Source of the DNA: Vibrio fortis
GTDB lineage: Bacteria; Pseudomonadota; Gammaproteobacteria; Enterobacterales; Vibrionaceae
Direction of reading: 5' to 3'
Assembly: GCF_024347475.1 (NCBI RefSeq)
Contig: NZ_AP025487.1
Coordinates: forward strand, 1,922,001-1,986,000
DNA length: 64,000 bases
Shown here: positions 47,494 through 56,586 of the stretch, piece by piece
How the letters are laid out: each line of letters begins with the position of its first letter
How positions within the stretch are numbered: position 1 is the first letter of the stretch
The notes under the pieces: generated by a model
Told to the model about the DNA's origin: nothing
Database searches by the model: none
What the model saw: only the letters and a program-made list of their open reading frames with translations
Position numbers and translations under genes: made by a program

Positions 47494-47611
47494 TTTATAA
47501 CGGGGTGAGCAACACAATACCAATGCCTCTGCAAACCACCTTAATCCTTAAAACCAACGTACAGTACAAATGCCACGCGTTGCGAATCTCTCTGGAACAG
47601 TTTGTATGTGC
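47494..47611 (-). other. attC recombination site B
   Basis: On the minus strand it reads GCACATACAAACTGTT, then GCAACGCGTGGCATTT, GTTGGTTTTAAGG, GTTGCTCACC and ends CCGTTATAA. Same architecture and centre as site A. Confidence 0.72.
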
Positions 47612-47656
47612 TTTTGCTCAAACATAAAGGTCAAAGATACGCTTATGGTAGTGCTA

Positions 47657-48001
47657 CTACCAACCATAGAACATAGTTTTTATTCGACTTAGCAAAGTCG
47701 CAGGTCTAACGGATACGATATCCAAACTTCGAAAGTTATATCGTTCGAGAGGTTCACCAACCGTTGGCTCAAACACCGCTTTATCTCGGACACTTAAATT
47801 ATAGAGTATGGCTCCAGACCTTACTTTTACATCAATTTTATACAAGCCCCAATGTAAATTTGAGCCACATTTTGACCTTAGCTCATCAGGGACCTCTATT
47901 GGCTGCATTTTCAACTCCGTTTCATTCCATACGCACAAAAGGCCTTGCCCCCTCTCATCACTCCCACACATAACAATGAGTAGACGAGTATCCAAATGCA
48001 A
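47657..48001 (-). CDS. Probable cassette gene, unknown 114-residue protein
   Basis: The open frame begins at a TTG (48001); an ATG at 47971 is the alternative and neither has a strong ribosome site. Product MHLDTRLLIVMCGSDERGQG..., soluble, with cysteines and a C-terminal basic amphipathic segment (LLSRIKTMFYGW). No family recognised. It ends before attC B on the same strand, so it probably belongs to the same cassette group. Confidence 0.55.
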   Translation of the reverse strand: MHLDTRLLIVMCGSDERGQGLLCVWNETELKMQPIEVPDELRSKCGSNLHWGLYKIDVKVRSGAILYNLSVRDKAVFEPTVGEPLERYNFRSLDIVSVRPATLLSRIKTMFYGW

Positions 48002-48093
48002 TATGAGCTACAGCCATTTTATTCACCAACTCGCAATTTGAGACAAATGGATTATATTTATGAGTAATCAAAGCAAGAACCAGAGAGATAATT

Positions 48094-48513
48094 ATGCCTT
48101 TAGCTCGATTGATTTACGTTAGTACGCTTTGTAAGAATTGTGATGCGTCAGCCTTAAAAGACATCTTGGCCAAGTCTCGTGAATACAACAAAGAGCGGAA
48201 TATCACGGGATTATTGAGCCATAACAGTGATTATTTTTTGCAGTGCTTAGAAGGTTCTCGCGAAGAATTAAATCATACATACAATCACATCATAAACGAT
48301 TCACGCCACTCCAATGTAACTATCATCTATTACAAAGAAATCCATTCTAGACAATTTGGTGATTGGTCTATGGGAGACGTGCCACAAACCCAATTGACTT
48401 CATTACTCAACCTTCAATTTTCAGGTTCTGATGAATTCAAACCCTATGAGCTTACTGGGGAAAGTGCCTATCTCATGCTTTTAGAACTGAAACAACACCT
48501 GCCGTCTGAATAA
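48094..48513 (+). CDS. Stand-alone BLUF blue-light photoreceptor
   Basis: 139 residues. The FAD-binding BLUF residues fall at the positions of short PixD-type BLUF proteins: Y8 (RLIYVS), N32 (EYNKERNITG), Q50 (YFLQCLEG), W91 and M93 (GDWSMGD). No output domain is attached, so it likely signals by binding a partner. Light flips the Tyr-Gln-flavin hydrogen bonds in this family. AGAGAG precedes the ATG. It is divergent from the cassette genes. Confidence 0.9.
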   Translation: MPLARLIYVSTLCKNCDASALKDILAKSREYNKERNITGLLSHNSDYFLQCLEGSREELNHTYNHIINDSRHSNVTIIYYKEIHSRQFGDWSMGDVPQTQLTSLLNLQFSGSDEFKPYELTGESAYLMLLELKQHLPSE

Positions 48514-48640
48514 GTCTCCTAAGACTACCCTGCGAATCAGGTAGCTTTGACACAATTTTTCAACGGCATTAAGGTTCGATATGTTTTGGTAATTAATCTA
48601 ATTACCTATTTAGATCTTCGAGTCTGCAACAAGAAAAACA

Positions 48641-48964
48641 CTATATATCCAACCCATAATCACGTTCCACTAACGCAATGCGCACCTTAAATGTCTCATA
48701 CCACTGCTTTCGACCTAAAGTTTGAGCTTCCCTATGTTCCGAGTTTTGCTTCCACTTTTTGATAGAAGCTAAATCTTGCCAGTAGGACACTGTGATTCCG
48801 ACCTCTTCACGAGCGGATTCAACACCCAAGAATCCGTCATGTGACTCAGCCAACTCAAGCATCCTATTTGCCATCTCTCCGTAGCCATTATCGCCGTCGG
48901 TTCGAGTAGAGGTGAAGATAACGGCGTAATAAGGAGGTTTTGGTGTATCAGCGATTTTCGGCAT
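48641..48964 (-). CDS. Antibiotic biosynthesis monooxygenase (ABM) family protein
   Basis: The ATG at 48964, after AAGGAA, gives 107 residues: YYAVIFTSTRTDGDNGYGEM, HDGFLGVESAREEVGITVSYW, WKQNSEHREAQ, the dimeric ferredoxin-like ABM fold. Members oxidise quinone-like compounds or handle haem; substrate here unknown. Confidence 0.85.
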   Translation of the reverse strand: MPKIADTPKPPYYAVIFTSTRTDGDNGYGEMANRMLELAESHDGFLGVESAREEVGITVSYWQDLASIKKWKQNSEHREAQTLGRKQWYETFKVRIALVERDYGLDI

Positions 48965-49142
48965 CGTATTTTCCTTAAAGTAGATTAGGCAAATCCTTTG
49001 TATGCTAAATACACTACACACCAACACCCTTTGTTCAATGCTGTTTTACCATTTTCTAGATAGACTTATAACATTAGCAAGCCTTTCCAAACTGACGACC
49101 TCTCCAAACAACACTGAAAGTTAGTCCAAAATATAATAGACG

Positions 49143-49175
49143 ACGTTATAACAACGCTTGAGACAGTTTTTGTGC
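49143..49175 (+). other. Possible attC-edge remnant
   Basis: ACGTTATAACAACGCTTGAG resembles the junction of a cassette end (CGTTATAAC) with the start of a Vibrio attC (AACGC.TGAG). Only one arm is seen. The surrounding 48965-49331 gap otherwise holds only the terminator of the next gene. Confidence 0.25.
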
Positions 49176-49276
49176 AAATACCAGAAAAAGAGAGAGACGG
49201 AGAAGGACTTCAATCAGGCTTGGTGGCAGCAGGTGGTTAAATTGAAACAACCACAGCGTAGGGTTTAGAAATAGAA

Positions 49277-49312
49277 ATGCACTGGTAACTTACGTTTGCA
49301 TTACCAGTGCAT
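49277..49312 (-). terminator. Hairpin terminator of the PTPS-like gene
   Basis: The 12-bp arms ATGCACTGGTAA/TTACCAGTGCAT are followed on the minus strand by TTCTATTTCT, a weak T-tail. Confidence 0.6.
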
Positions 49313-49331
49313 GAATGATTTTCGAGTTAGA

Positions 49332-50210
49332 TTAACGAGACGCCATTGCGCCTTTGCCCACACCTTCGTAAGCGACAATCTGAAGAGACTGACCATAATT
49401 AAGGCTTGGTTTTACTTGGTCAGCAATATAACCCGCTAGAAGCTCAACAGTCGTGTCAGTTGGCAGGATTTCAGTTTCACTCTTCGCGATCGCTAGCTCG
49501 AACTCACCTTGAGGCGCCGTGTAACGGAAAGCATAGTGGCTTTCGTCTGTCACCGCTTGTGCATGTTCACTCAAGTTAAGTACGTCCAGCGTTGTAACAT
49601 CTTCTTGTGAGCCAAGGTAAATGTCTTCCCAACGCTTCGCGAATGCCTCTTCTCGTTTCGCATCTCGATTGCCATCAACAAGAATTTCAACAGGTGAACG
49701 GTGTCCGTGAGCAATGCGCTGGCAGTTACCATCGTGCTTTTTGAGACCGTGTGTGTAGTGGTAAAACGCACCGTCAATCTTCTCATGGCGAAGTGTGATT
49801 TCTAGACCCGAGACATTACTAGGAAGATTGTCGCGCAGAATATCGTAGACATGTGCTGTGATACTTTCGATGGTGATCGCTTCTGCATCAATCAAGCAGT
49901 ACGCTTCATCTGGGCATTGCAGGTGAATGCTCTTATCACCACGCATCACATCAAGCGTTGAATAGCCTGGCTTGGTGGCGTTATGAATGATAGCTGGGTT
50001 TTTCATTGGCACCAGTAAGCGATGGTCAACATACTCATCAACAAGGTGTTTAATCTGTTTCTTTACCCTGCTGAAATCCAGCACCATGCTCATTTCGTTG
50101 AGCTCGCCAGACATGATGACATCTAAAATCCAACTATCTCCCACGACCCCTCTGTGTTCACAGATGTATGAAGAATCGATAACGGTAAGATCTCTTACAA
50201 ATAGGTTCAA
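49332..50210 (-). CDS. Two-domain 6-pyruvoyl-tetrahydropterin synthase/QueD-like protein
   Basis: Start is TTG at 50210: a perfect AAGGAG lies 6 bases upstream and the product then opens MNLFVRDLTVIDSSYI (292 residues). The first domain (1-130) has the PTPS-like MVLDFSRVKKQIKHLVDEYVDHRLL (in parts) but lacks the HGH zinc site, having GVVGDSW there. The second domain (about 130-292) keeps NCQRIAHGHRSPVEILVDG with the HGH pair. QueD/PTPS enzymes act in queuosine or pterin synthesis; activity of this double form is not established. Confidence 0.8.
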   Translation of the reverse strand: MNLFVRDLTVIDSSYICEHRGVVGDSWILDVIMSGELNEMSMVLDFSRVKKQIKHLVDEYVDHRLLVPMKNPAIIHNATKPGYSTLDVMRGDKSIHLQCPDEAYCLIDAEAITIESITAHVYDILRDNLPSNVSGLEITLRHEKIDGAFYHYTHGLKKHDGNCQRIAHGHRSPVEILVDGNRDAKREEAFAKRWEDIYLGSQEDVTTLDVLNLSEHAQAVTDESHYAFRYTAPQGEFELAIAKSETEILPTDTTVELLAGYIADQVKPSLNYGQSLQIVAYEGVGKGAMASR

Positions 50211-50500
50211 GTTGAACTCCTTACTATTAATGAGATACGGGAGGCTGATTAACATTTCAGCAGACACTTCGTCTCATTGCTTAGGTTGAATGAAATTGGA
50301 GACGCAGGATGGTACAACCGCTTTGTAAAGTCCACCTTTTTAACGCGCCTCTCATAAGAAAAGGCCAATCTCTGTACGATTTTCGCTAAACCTCAGATTA
50401 AAGCCTAGTTCACTCGTGGAAATAGACGAGAACTCTTGGCTTTTCATTATTTTTAGTAAGGATTCATCACATCATCGCGATAATAATTAGCGGTGAATAA

Positions 50501-51301
50501 CTAAACGCTCATCACGCCTTTGATGGTCGTCTTGGCTGTGCCTTTTAGCTTAATACGCTGGTTGGGTAATACCTCCACAGAAATATCACCGCCACGCAGG
50601 GATGCTTGATACGCCTTTAGAGTGGTTTTATTTAGCTTTTGACTCCAAAACTGGCCGAGTGCACAGTGTGCTGAACCCGTCACAGGGTCTTCGTTCACTC
50701 CGACCCAAGGAGCAAAATAGCGTGAAATGAAATCCAGATGTTGCTGTTCGGACTGCGCTGTCACCACTACACCTCGGCCCTCAAGTTGCTTCATAGCATC
50801 AAAATTGGGGGTAAGAACATTTACCGTGCTTTCACTATTCACTTGGATAAAGACTTTAGAATCAAACTCACCATATGAAGCAATCTCTTCAGGTTGGATA
50901 CCTAAAGCCTCTATCAAAGGCAGGTTGAACTTGTGATCGAATAGAAGATTGGTTTGTGGGAAATCTAGCTCAATTCCATCTTCTACAACCTTTGCACTCA
51001 AAGGGCCAGATAGGGTTTGAAAAGTAACACGTTCACCGACATTTAAATCACCACGCTCGACCAAAACGTGCGTCGTGGCGAGTGTACCGTGTCCGCACAG
51101 CTTCACCTCGATTTCAGGGGTAAACCAACGAAGTTTCATGTCGTTTAGGGTTAGAAACGCCGTTTCTGATACCGCCATTTCTTGAGCGATTGAAAACATC
51201 AACGCTTCACTCAATGGTTGTTCAGTAATGCATACACCTGCAGGGTTGCCCTTAAACGGAGCTGAAGTGAAAGCGTCGACTTGGTAAATATCTAAATTCA
51301 T
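50501..51301 (-). CDS. PhzF family isomerase/epimerase
   Basis: 266 residues: YQVDAFTSAPFKGNPAGVC, catalytic Glu46 in AVSETAFL, RWFTPEIEVKLCGHGTLAT and DPVTGSAHCALG, all PhzF hallmarks of the diaminopimelate-epimerase fold. Physiological substrate unknown outside phenazine producers. Stand-alone gene. Confidence 0.9.
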   Translation of the reverse strand: MNLDIYQVDAFTSAPFKGNPAGVCITEQPLSEALMFSIAQEMAVSETAFLTLNDMKLRWFTPEIEVKLCGHGTLATTHVLVERGDLNVGERVTFQTLSGPLSAKVVEDGIELDFPQTNLLFDHKFNLPLIEALGIQPEEIASYGEFDSKVFIQVNSESTVNVLTPNFDAMKQLEGRGVVVTAQSEQQHLDFISRYFAPWVGVNEDPVTGSAHCALGQFWSQKLNKTTLKAYQASLRGGDISVEVLPNQRIKLKGTAKTTIKGVMSV

Positions 51302-51361
51302 GTAACCTTTCTACCCTTATACTGGCCTATTTATATTTTGTGCCCTTTGAGCCTAAGAGAG

Positions 51362-51862
51362 TTACAAGAACTTCTCTATCAAAACTTCATCAATGTATAT
51401 GTCGCCTAACTTAGCATGCTTTTTAGCAGTGCCCACCACTTCAAAACCTTGACGTTGGTAAGCCGCTAACGCTCTCTCGTTGTCTGCTCGAACATAAGCA
51501 AACAGCTTTTCATAGCCTTTTTGTTTTGCCACTTCAAACGTCGACTGGAACAACTTTTTAGATACACCCTGCCCTCTACTAGCGCTGTCGACAAAGGTCC
51601 CAATAACCCCAACATGATCAAAAGCTTTGGTATAAGAAGCAAAAGGCTCGATGTTTTGAAAGGCGATGACTTTCTCTTGTACTTGATCGACAGCGACAGT
51701 GAACACACCTTGCTTAGGGAAATCGGCGATAAAAGCCTTTTCTTCTTCAACTGAAAACGTCGTATCGAGTATGGTATACAAACCCTCTGTAATGATTGGG
51801 TTGAGCACTTCAGTGATGCCTTGCGCATCTTCGATGGTGACTTGTCTTACTACTAAACTCAT
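51362..51862 (-). CDS. GNAT family N-acetyltransferase
   Basis: 166 residues with the acetyl-CoA loop (GVIGTFVDSASRGQGVSKKLF) and the C-terminal YVRADNERALAAYQRQGFEVVG pattern (in parts). Resembles phosphinothricin-acetyltransferase-like GNATs. Substrate unknown. 60 bases upstream of phzF on the same strand. Confidence 0.9.
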   Translation of the reverse strand: MSLVVRQVTIEDAQGITEVLNPIITEGLYTILDTTFSVEEEKAFIADFPKQGVFTVAVDQVQEKVIAFQNIEPFASYTKAFDHVGVIGTFVDSASRGQGVSKKLFQSTFEVAKQKGYEKLFAYVRADNERALAAYQRQGFEVVGTAKKHAKLGDIYIDEVLIEKFL

Positions 51863-51963
51863 GCAATTACACTCTTATTATTATCCGAGTTTTGGTTGTA
51901 CATCAGTTGCATTGCTACAGCAATCTAAAGAAATGAATCTACGCTATTTTCCTCACCAACAGA

Positions 51964-52563
51964 TCAGTATTTAGACGATTCCGATTTGATACCAATCACC
52001 GTCGTAGAGTCGCCAATACCATCACTGTATATGCTGGAACACAGGTATGCGGTGTCAGGGAATCGATCTAACAGCTGATCGGTCGCGTTTTTATATTGTG
52101 ATAATTCAGTCACCTTATGCGCGAGGTGAACGCCACCAACCACTTTTCCTAAGTTTTGAGCATCGAGAAAGTCGCACACTGCACTGTGGTTATCAAAGGC
52201 AAAAAGAAAGTCACTACCTTCTGACAAGTTGCGTAGATCGACTATATCGAGATTATTCGGCATTTCATGTGATTGCAGTTTTCCGATTAAGTTATCAATA
52301 ACTCTATATACCGCACTCATGTCATTCGAAGGGTTATCAAATACCAATAATAAAGTATCTGAAAGCTGACATAATCCAATCATTTGTTGTGATTGGTTAA
52401 TGCCGCTCGAAGACACCAATAACGCGTCCAATTTTTTGCTGCTCAGTACAGCCTCAGATAGATCGGACTCCGACAAGTGACTAACACCGTCCGATAAATT
52501 ATGGGTCGGCGTATAAGCGGCGATTTTGAGCTCATCTAACTCGATCTCAATGGGTTCAAACAT
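51964..52563 (-). CDS. Hypothetical protein
   Basis: 199 residues, acidic, no signal peptide or membrane segment. It contains LLVFDNPSNDMSAVYRVIDNL and other strand-helix alternations, which suggests a soluble alpha/beta fold. No family recognised. It begins 92 bases downstream of the large channel gene, after a terminator. Confidence 0.65.
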   Translation of the reverse strand: MFEPIEIELDELKIAAYTPTHNLSDGVSHLSESDLSEAVLSSKKLDALLVSSSGINQSQQMIGLCQLSDTLLLVFDNPSNDMSAVYRVIDNLIGKLQSHEMPNNLDIVDLRNLSEGSDFLFAFDNHSAVCDFLDAQNLGKVVGGVHLAHKVTELSQYKNATDQLLDRFPDTAYLCSSIYSDGIGDSTTVIGIKSESSKY

Positions 52564-52602
52564 GGGCTTGTTAGACTCCTTTCTTTAGCTTTAGGAAATA
52601 AA

Positions 52603-52635
52603 GAAGGCTGTCAGCCAACTCGAAGTGACAGCCTC
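52603..52635 (-). terminator. Terminator of the MscS-family channel gene
   Basis: Arms AGGCTGTCA/TGACAGCCT flank a 12-base loop; on the minus strand TTCTTTATTT follows. Confidence 0.7.
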
Positions 52636-52655
52636 ATTTTGAAAACATAGCCAGA

Positions 52656-55600
52656 TTAGCTTGGCTTATTCGGCCAATCACGAACGTGAATATCCATTTG
52701 TGGGAAAGCAATCTCGATATTGTTTTCTCTAAATAGCTTATCAATGTTCTTGTTAATTAGATGAATGGTGCTTAGTCGGTGCTCAATCGCTGTAATATGC
52801 ACACGCAGTTCAAAGTCTAAGCTGCTAGCACCAAAAGCAAGGAACACCACGTATGGGGATGGGTCTTCAAGAACCAGTGGGTTATCACTTGCGATTTGGT
52901 AAAGCAGTGATTCAACCTTTTCGACATCAGTACCATACGCAACACCAATTGGGATCACGACTCGTGTGACAGGATCGGTCAAAGACCAGTTGATCAGTTT
53001 TTCGGTGATGAACACCTTGTTGGGCACCACTATCTCTTTGTTATCCCAATCAATAATCGTGGTTGCACGAGTTTGTATCTTACTCACGGTTCCCGACAAT
53101 TCATTAATGGTCACGATATCACCAATCCGAATTGGACGCTCGAACAGAAGAATCAAACCGGAGATAAAGTTGGCAAAGATCTCTTGTAAACCAAAACCTA
53201 AACCAACACCGAACGCGGCAACTAACCATTGTAGGCGAGACCATTGAAAACCGAGCATGGCGAAAACAGTCAGCACACCACCAACCAGAATTAGATACCT
53301 AAGCAGTGTGGTAATGGCGTAGCCCGAACCAGGAGCAAGATCGAGACGCCTTAAAATAAGCAGTTCTAAAACACCGGGCAAGTTGCGAACGCCGACCATA
53401 GTCACCAGTAGCGTGATCACCGCGTAAATTAACGACTGAATGGTGATGTCCACCAGCCTTGCACCGGCCTCGGTGGTTTCGCTCACCTGCCAAACCACCA
53501 CATTGTTGAGCTGGCTCGTCATCTCTAAGGCACTCGACCATAGAGTCAATAGCGCGATCACTAGCCCTATCAGTGATAACCCACGAAGTAATGTAATCGA
53601 CTGTTCGCTGACTTGTTCGCTGTCCAAAGCACGCTCTTCAACGTCAGGCATTGATTCTCGCAATTCTGCCAACTCCGGCGGTTCGTCGGCCTGCTCTTGC
53701 TGCTGAGCAATCAATTCTTCTCGGCGTTCTAACAGTCGTTGATAAGTCAATTGGCGATGCTCAAGCTTTAAGAAACGCTCGGCTAATTGGTAAATAAACA
53801 AACCACCGAGAATAACGAAAATCGTTAACTGCTGATAAATCAACAACACCCAAGACGCGACATACAAACCGACTATCGCCATTGCGAGAATGCCAACAAA
53901 CGAACCCAGTACCACGGCTCGAATGATAAACAAGGTTAGTCCTTGGTTGAATGGTGATGGGAAAGTCGATGGTAAATGCTGCTTTCTAAGCAAGGAGTGA
54001 TAAACCGCAAGCATCGAGCCGATCAGAACCAGAAACAGGACTCTTGAAATCTCGGCTTCTTTTGAGCCAGCCGCAAGTTCCGCCGCGTAGATGGCCACCA
54101 GCAAAATGATCAGCGGCCAGCGAACGCGCTTCGCCCCAGCATTCAAATATTCACAGATATAACTCGGCCAGCTCAAATGTAAATCCAACACGCCCTTTGG
54201 AGAGCTCAGTGAGAACATCACTTCCACAACAAACAAGCCAGTCATTGCGGCAAAGGTAATCGTCTTGATCTCTTCAGAGCTTGAAATCGGCCACAGCCAA
54301 TGCACGATATACGCCGTCATTCCAAACCAAAGTGGCAAGGCTATAGCCCGAAGGGAGGCCATTAGGGACAAAATGAGCGTAAATCGGAACTTGTCTTTGA
54401 GTGGATGTCCGAATATTTTCTGATACTCCAATCGACGACTAATTGCTCGCTTGGAGAAACGAATATAAAGAACAAACAGTGTTACGCTGTAGAACGCGAC
54501 TAACAAACCGATGCTGATTAGCTGCTCTTTGGTGAGTTGTTCAAACCTTTCAATGAACGGACGTTGATCTCCTAACCACACATCACGCTCGAAACTGGTC
54601 AGGTGTTGCCACAATGGAACATTACTTCGGCTCCATAGCTGTTGTTGTTGTAAGAAGGTACGCGCGCTGTTTACCTCAAGCATGTATTGGGTTTTCGAGG
54701 TTTGCAGTTTGCTCAAGGCAACAATCAACTTATCGTAGCTATCTGTAAGTTGCTTAAGAATGAGGTTAGTCAGTTGGTTTAGCTCTTCTGATGGCTCCTC
54801 GGTGTGTTGAATATCAGATACGGCTCTACTCGTCGCAATGTCATCTAAGCTCTGCCCTATCTCGTATTTTCTAATATGCGCATGGGCGATGCTATTAGGG
54901 ATGTCACTACTCTCAACCACGGTTGGCAAACGCTGTAGCTGCGCTCGGATGGAATCACCAAAAGCAGTACTGTCTCGCAGCCAGTTAAGATTGTCTTTAA
55001 TTAAACGCAGCTCGCTCGTCAGGCTTCGTCTTTCCGCATCCACTTGGTGAACCGTGATTCGCGCTTGGTCTGTTTCAACTAGCACCTTTTCTAACTCATT
55101 GGCAAAATCCACCAACTTGTCAGCCAACTGCAAATCTGGGATAGAGAGACTGTCTCTTTGATGTTGCAAGGCATTGACTTGATCAATGAGCTCGCGAACC
55201 GAAGCCTGCTCAACTTGCGTCAAACGCTCTTGCAAATTCACCACTAATGGCGTGGCGAGTTTGATTTTTCGATCCAGCAGTTGGCGCTCCAATCGAACAA
55301 TCTCGGTGCGCTCATCTAAACTCTGTAGCTCTGCGGCCAGTACTTCACGTTCTAATTTAAGGCTAGAAACATTACTTAACTCAAGCCATTGGTCTATCGG
55401 TTCCCCTTTATCACTCTGAGCTAGATTCGCTTTTTCTATGGCTTTATCCAACTGAGCAAGACTACTTGGCAATTCCGTGCGATCGGTTCCCAATCGTTTT
55501 GCTTGCTCGGATTTGGTTTGATACGTTGTTCGCCACTCCACGAGTGCCGCTTGCAGTGAAGCGATGGATTGCGAAAGATCACTGAACTTCACCAATTGGT

Positions 55601-55931
55601 CAGTTTTGAATATGTCTAAAGATTCGACATCATTAATGTTGTTCATCAAGCGTTCGCGCTGGACGGGGAATTGAGTTATCGCCTTTAGATAATCATCGCG
55701 CTGAATACGTTTCTCTTGATCGGCAACTAACCGCGCCTTCAATGTTTCATATTGACCAATCAATACCTCATTTTTGGGGCTTTCGCCATTGAGCTTGGTG
55801 ATTTCACTTTCTACATAACCTAACTCCGGCACAGTTTGCGCCCAGCTTAATTTAGAGCTAACGACAACACTCAGTATGATTAACCACAACATCAAAAGGC
55901 TTGATGTTCGACAAGACCACCAATTGACCAC
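52656..55931 (-). CDS. Large MscS-family mechanosensitive channel (MscK/MscM type)
   Basis: 1091 residues from GTG at 55931 (GGAAG ribosome site). A signal peptide (to SKLSWAQ) precedes a periplasmic coiled-coil region of about 450 residues, eight or more membrane helices (about 470-870) and the conserved MscS pore and beta domain: GLGFGLQEIFANFISGLILLFERPIRIGDIV (in parts), SGTVSKIQTRATTI, VPNKVFI. It opens on hypo-osmotic shock in this family. Closest to E. coli YjeP/MscK; which one cannot be decided. Confidence 0.92.
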   Translation of the reverse strand: MVNWWSCRTSSLLMLWLIILSVVVSSKLSWAQTVPELGYVESEITKLNGESPKNEVLIGQYETLKARLVADQEKRIQRDDYLKAITQFPVQRERLMNNINDVESLDIFKTDQLVKFSDLSQSIASLQAALVEWRTTYQTKSEQAKRLGTDRTELPSSLAQLDKAIEKANLAQSDKGEPIDQWLELSNVSSLKLEREVLAAELQSLDERTEIVRLERQLLDRKIKLATPLVVNLQERLTQVEQASVRELIDQVNALQHQRDSLSIPDLQLADKLVDFANELEKVLVETDQARITVHQVDAERRSLTSELRLIKDNLNWLRDSTAFGDSIRAQLQRLPTVVESSDIPNSIAHAHIRKYEIGQSLDDIATSRAVSDIQHTEEPSEELNQLTNLILKQLTDSYDKLIVALSKLQTSKTQYMLEVNSARTFLQQQQLWSRSNVPLWQHLTSFERDVWLGDQRPFIERFEQLTKEQLISIGLLVAFYSVTLFVLYIRFSKRAISRRLEYQKIFGHPLKDKFRFTLILSLMASLRAIALPLWFGMTAYIVHWLWPISSSEEIKTITFAAMTGLFVVEVMFSLSSPKGVLDLHLSWPSYICEYLNAGAKRVRWPLIILLVAIYAAELAAGSKEAEISRVLFLVLIGSMLAVYHSLLRKQHLPSTFPSPFNQGLTLFIIRAVVLGSFVGILAMAIVGLYVASWVLLIYQQLTIFVILGGLFIYQLAERFLKLEHRQLTYQRLLERREELIAQQQEQADEPPELAELRESMPDVEERALDSEQVSEQSITLLRGLSLIGLVIALLTLWSSALEMTSQLNNVVVWQVSETTEAGARLVDITIQSLIYAVITLLVTMVGVRNLPGVLELLILRRLDLAPGSGYAITTLLRYLILVGGVLTVFAMLGFQWSRLQWLVAAFGVGLGFGLQEIFANFISGLILLFERPIRIGDIVTINELSGTVSKIQTRATTIIDWDNKEIVVPNKVFITEKLINWSLTDPVTRVVIPIGVAYGTDVEKVESLLYQIASDNPLVLEDPSPYVVFLAFGASSLDFELRVHITAIEHRLSTIHLINKNIDKLFRENNIEIAFPQMDIHVRDWPNKPS

Positions 55932-56020
55932 GCACTTCTTCCTTATACAGCGTTTAGAACTTACCTAAGTGTAGGAATAATTTGGTGATTCTGCTTTGTA
56001 ATTCAATTAATTACCTAAAA

Positions 56021-56052
56021 ATAAAACAGCCCGCACATTTGCTGTGCGGGCT
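56021..56052 (-). terminator. Terminator of the small exported protein gene
   Basis: The stem AGCCCGCACA/TGTGCGGGCT is followed on the minus strand by TTTTATTTTT. Confidence 0.88.
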
Positions 56053-56130
56053 ATTAGATAAGACTATGAATTTAACAAGATATTGGCTTCGACGTGGCTG
56101 TCGCTATCTCAATACAGAGTAACGGAAACC

Positions 56131-56367
56131 TTAGTCACGACGGCCATTGAGTACAAAGTCGTGTTTATCCGCTTGAGATACGAAACGCACTCCACCGTCA
56201 GACGTTTCATTGCGCCCTTGTAGCTTTGGCTGTGGTGCAATGCGTTCAGATTGAACCTGGTTATCAGAAGTTACTGTCATATCAATCGTACCTGTGTAGT
56301 TACCATCAGAAGCGAAAGCCGTGTTCATAGACATAGCCATTAAACCTAGTGCGATTAACTTTTTCAT
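56131..56367 (-). CDS. Small exported protein of unknown function
   Basis: 78 residues with a signal peptide (MKKLIALGLMAMSMNTAFA) and a mature part of about 59 residues (DGNYTGTIDMTVTSDNQ...HDFVLNGRRD). GAGGTG precedes the ATG. Strong own terminator. Divergent from the LysR gene at 56587. No family recognised. Confidence 0.72.
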   Translation of the reverse strand: MKKLIALGLMAMSMNTAFASDGNYTGTIDMTVTSDNQVQSERIAPQPKLQGRNETSDGGVRFVSQADKHDFVLNGRRD

Positions 56368-56586
56368 ACATCACCTCATTGTTCTTTTAAATAGGGGTCG
56401 TTCGTTTTGATGTAGTTACTTTAGCCCTAACCTATTGCTCTCACGAGGAAAACCAAGATTTCCAAAATAGAAACTGCTCGCGAGCCTCAGAATAAAAAAC
56501 TCAAAATCAGATTTTGACCTAGCTCTGTCTTTGCGACTAAAACTTAAGATTAGGATGAACGCATGGACGTGAACTCGGAGACGGAA

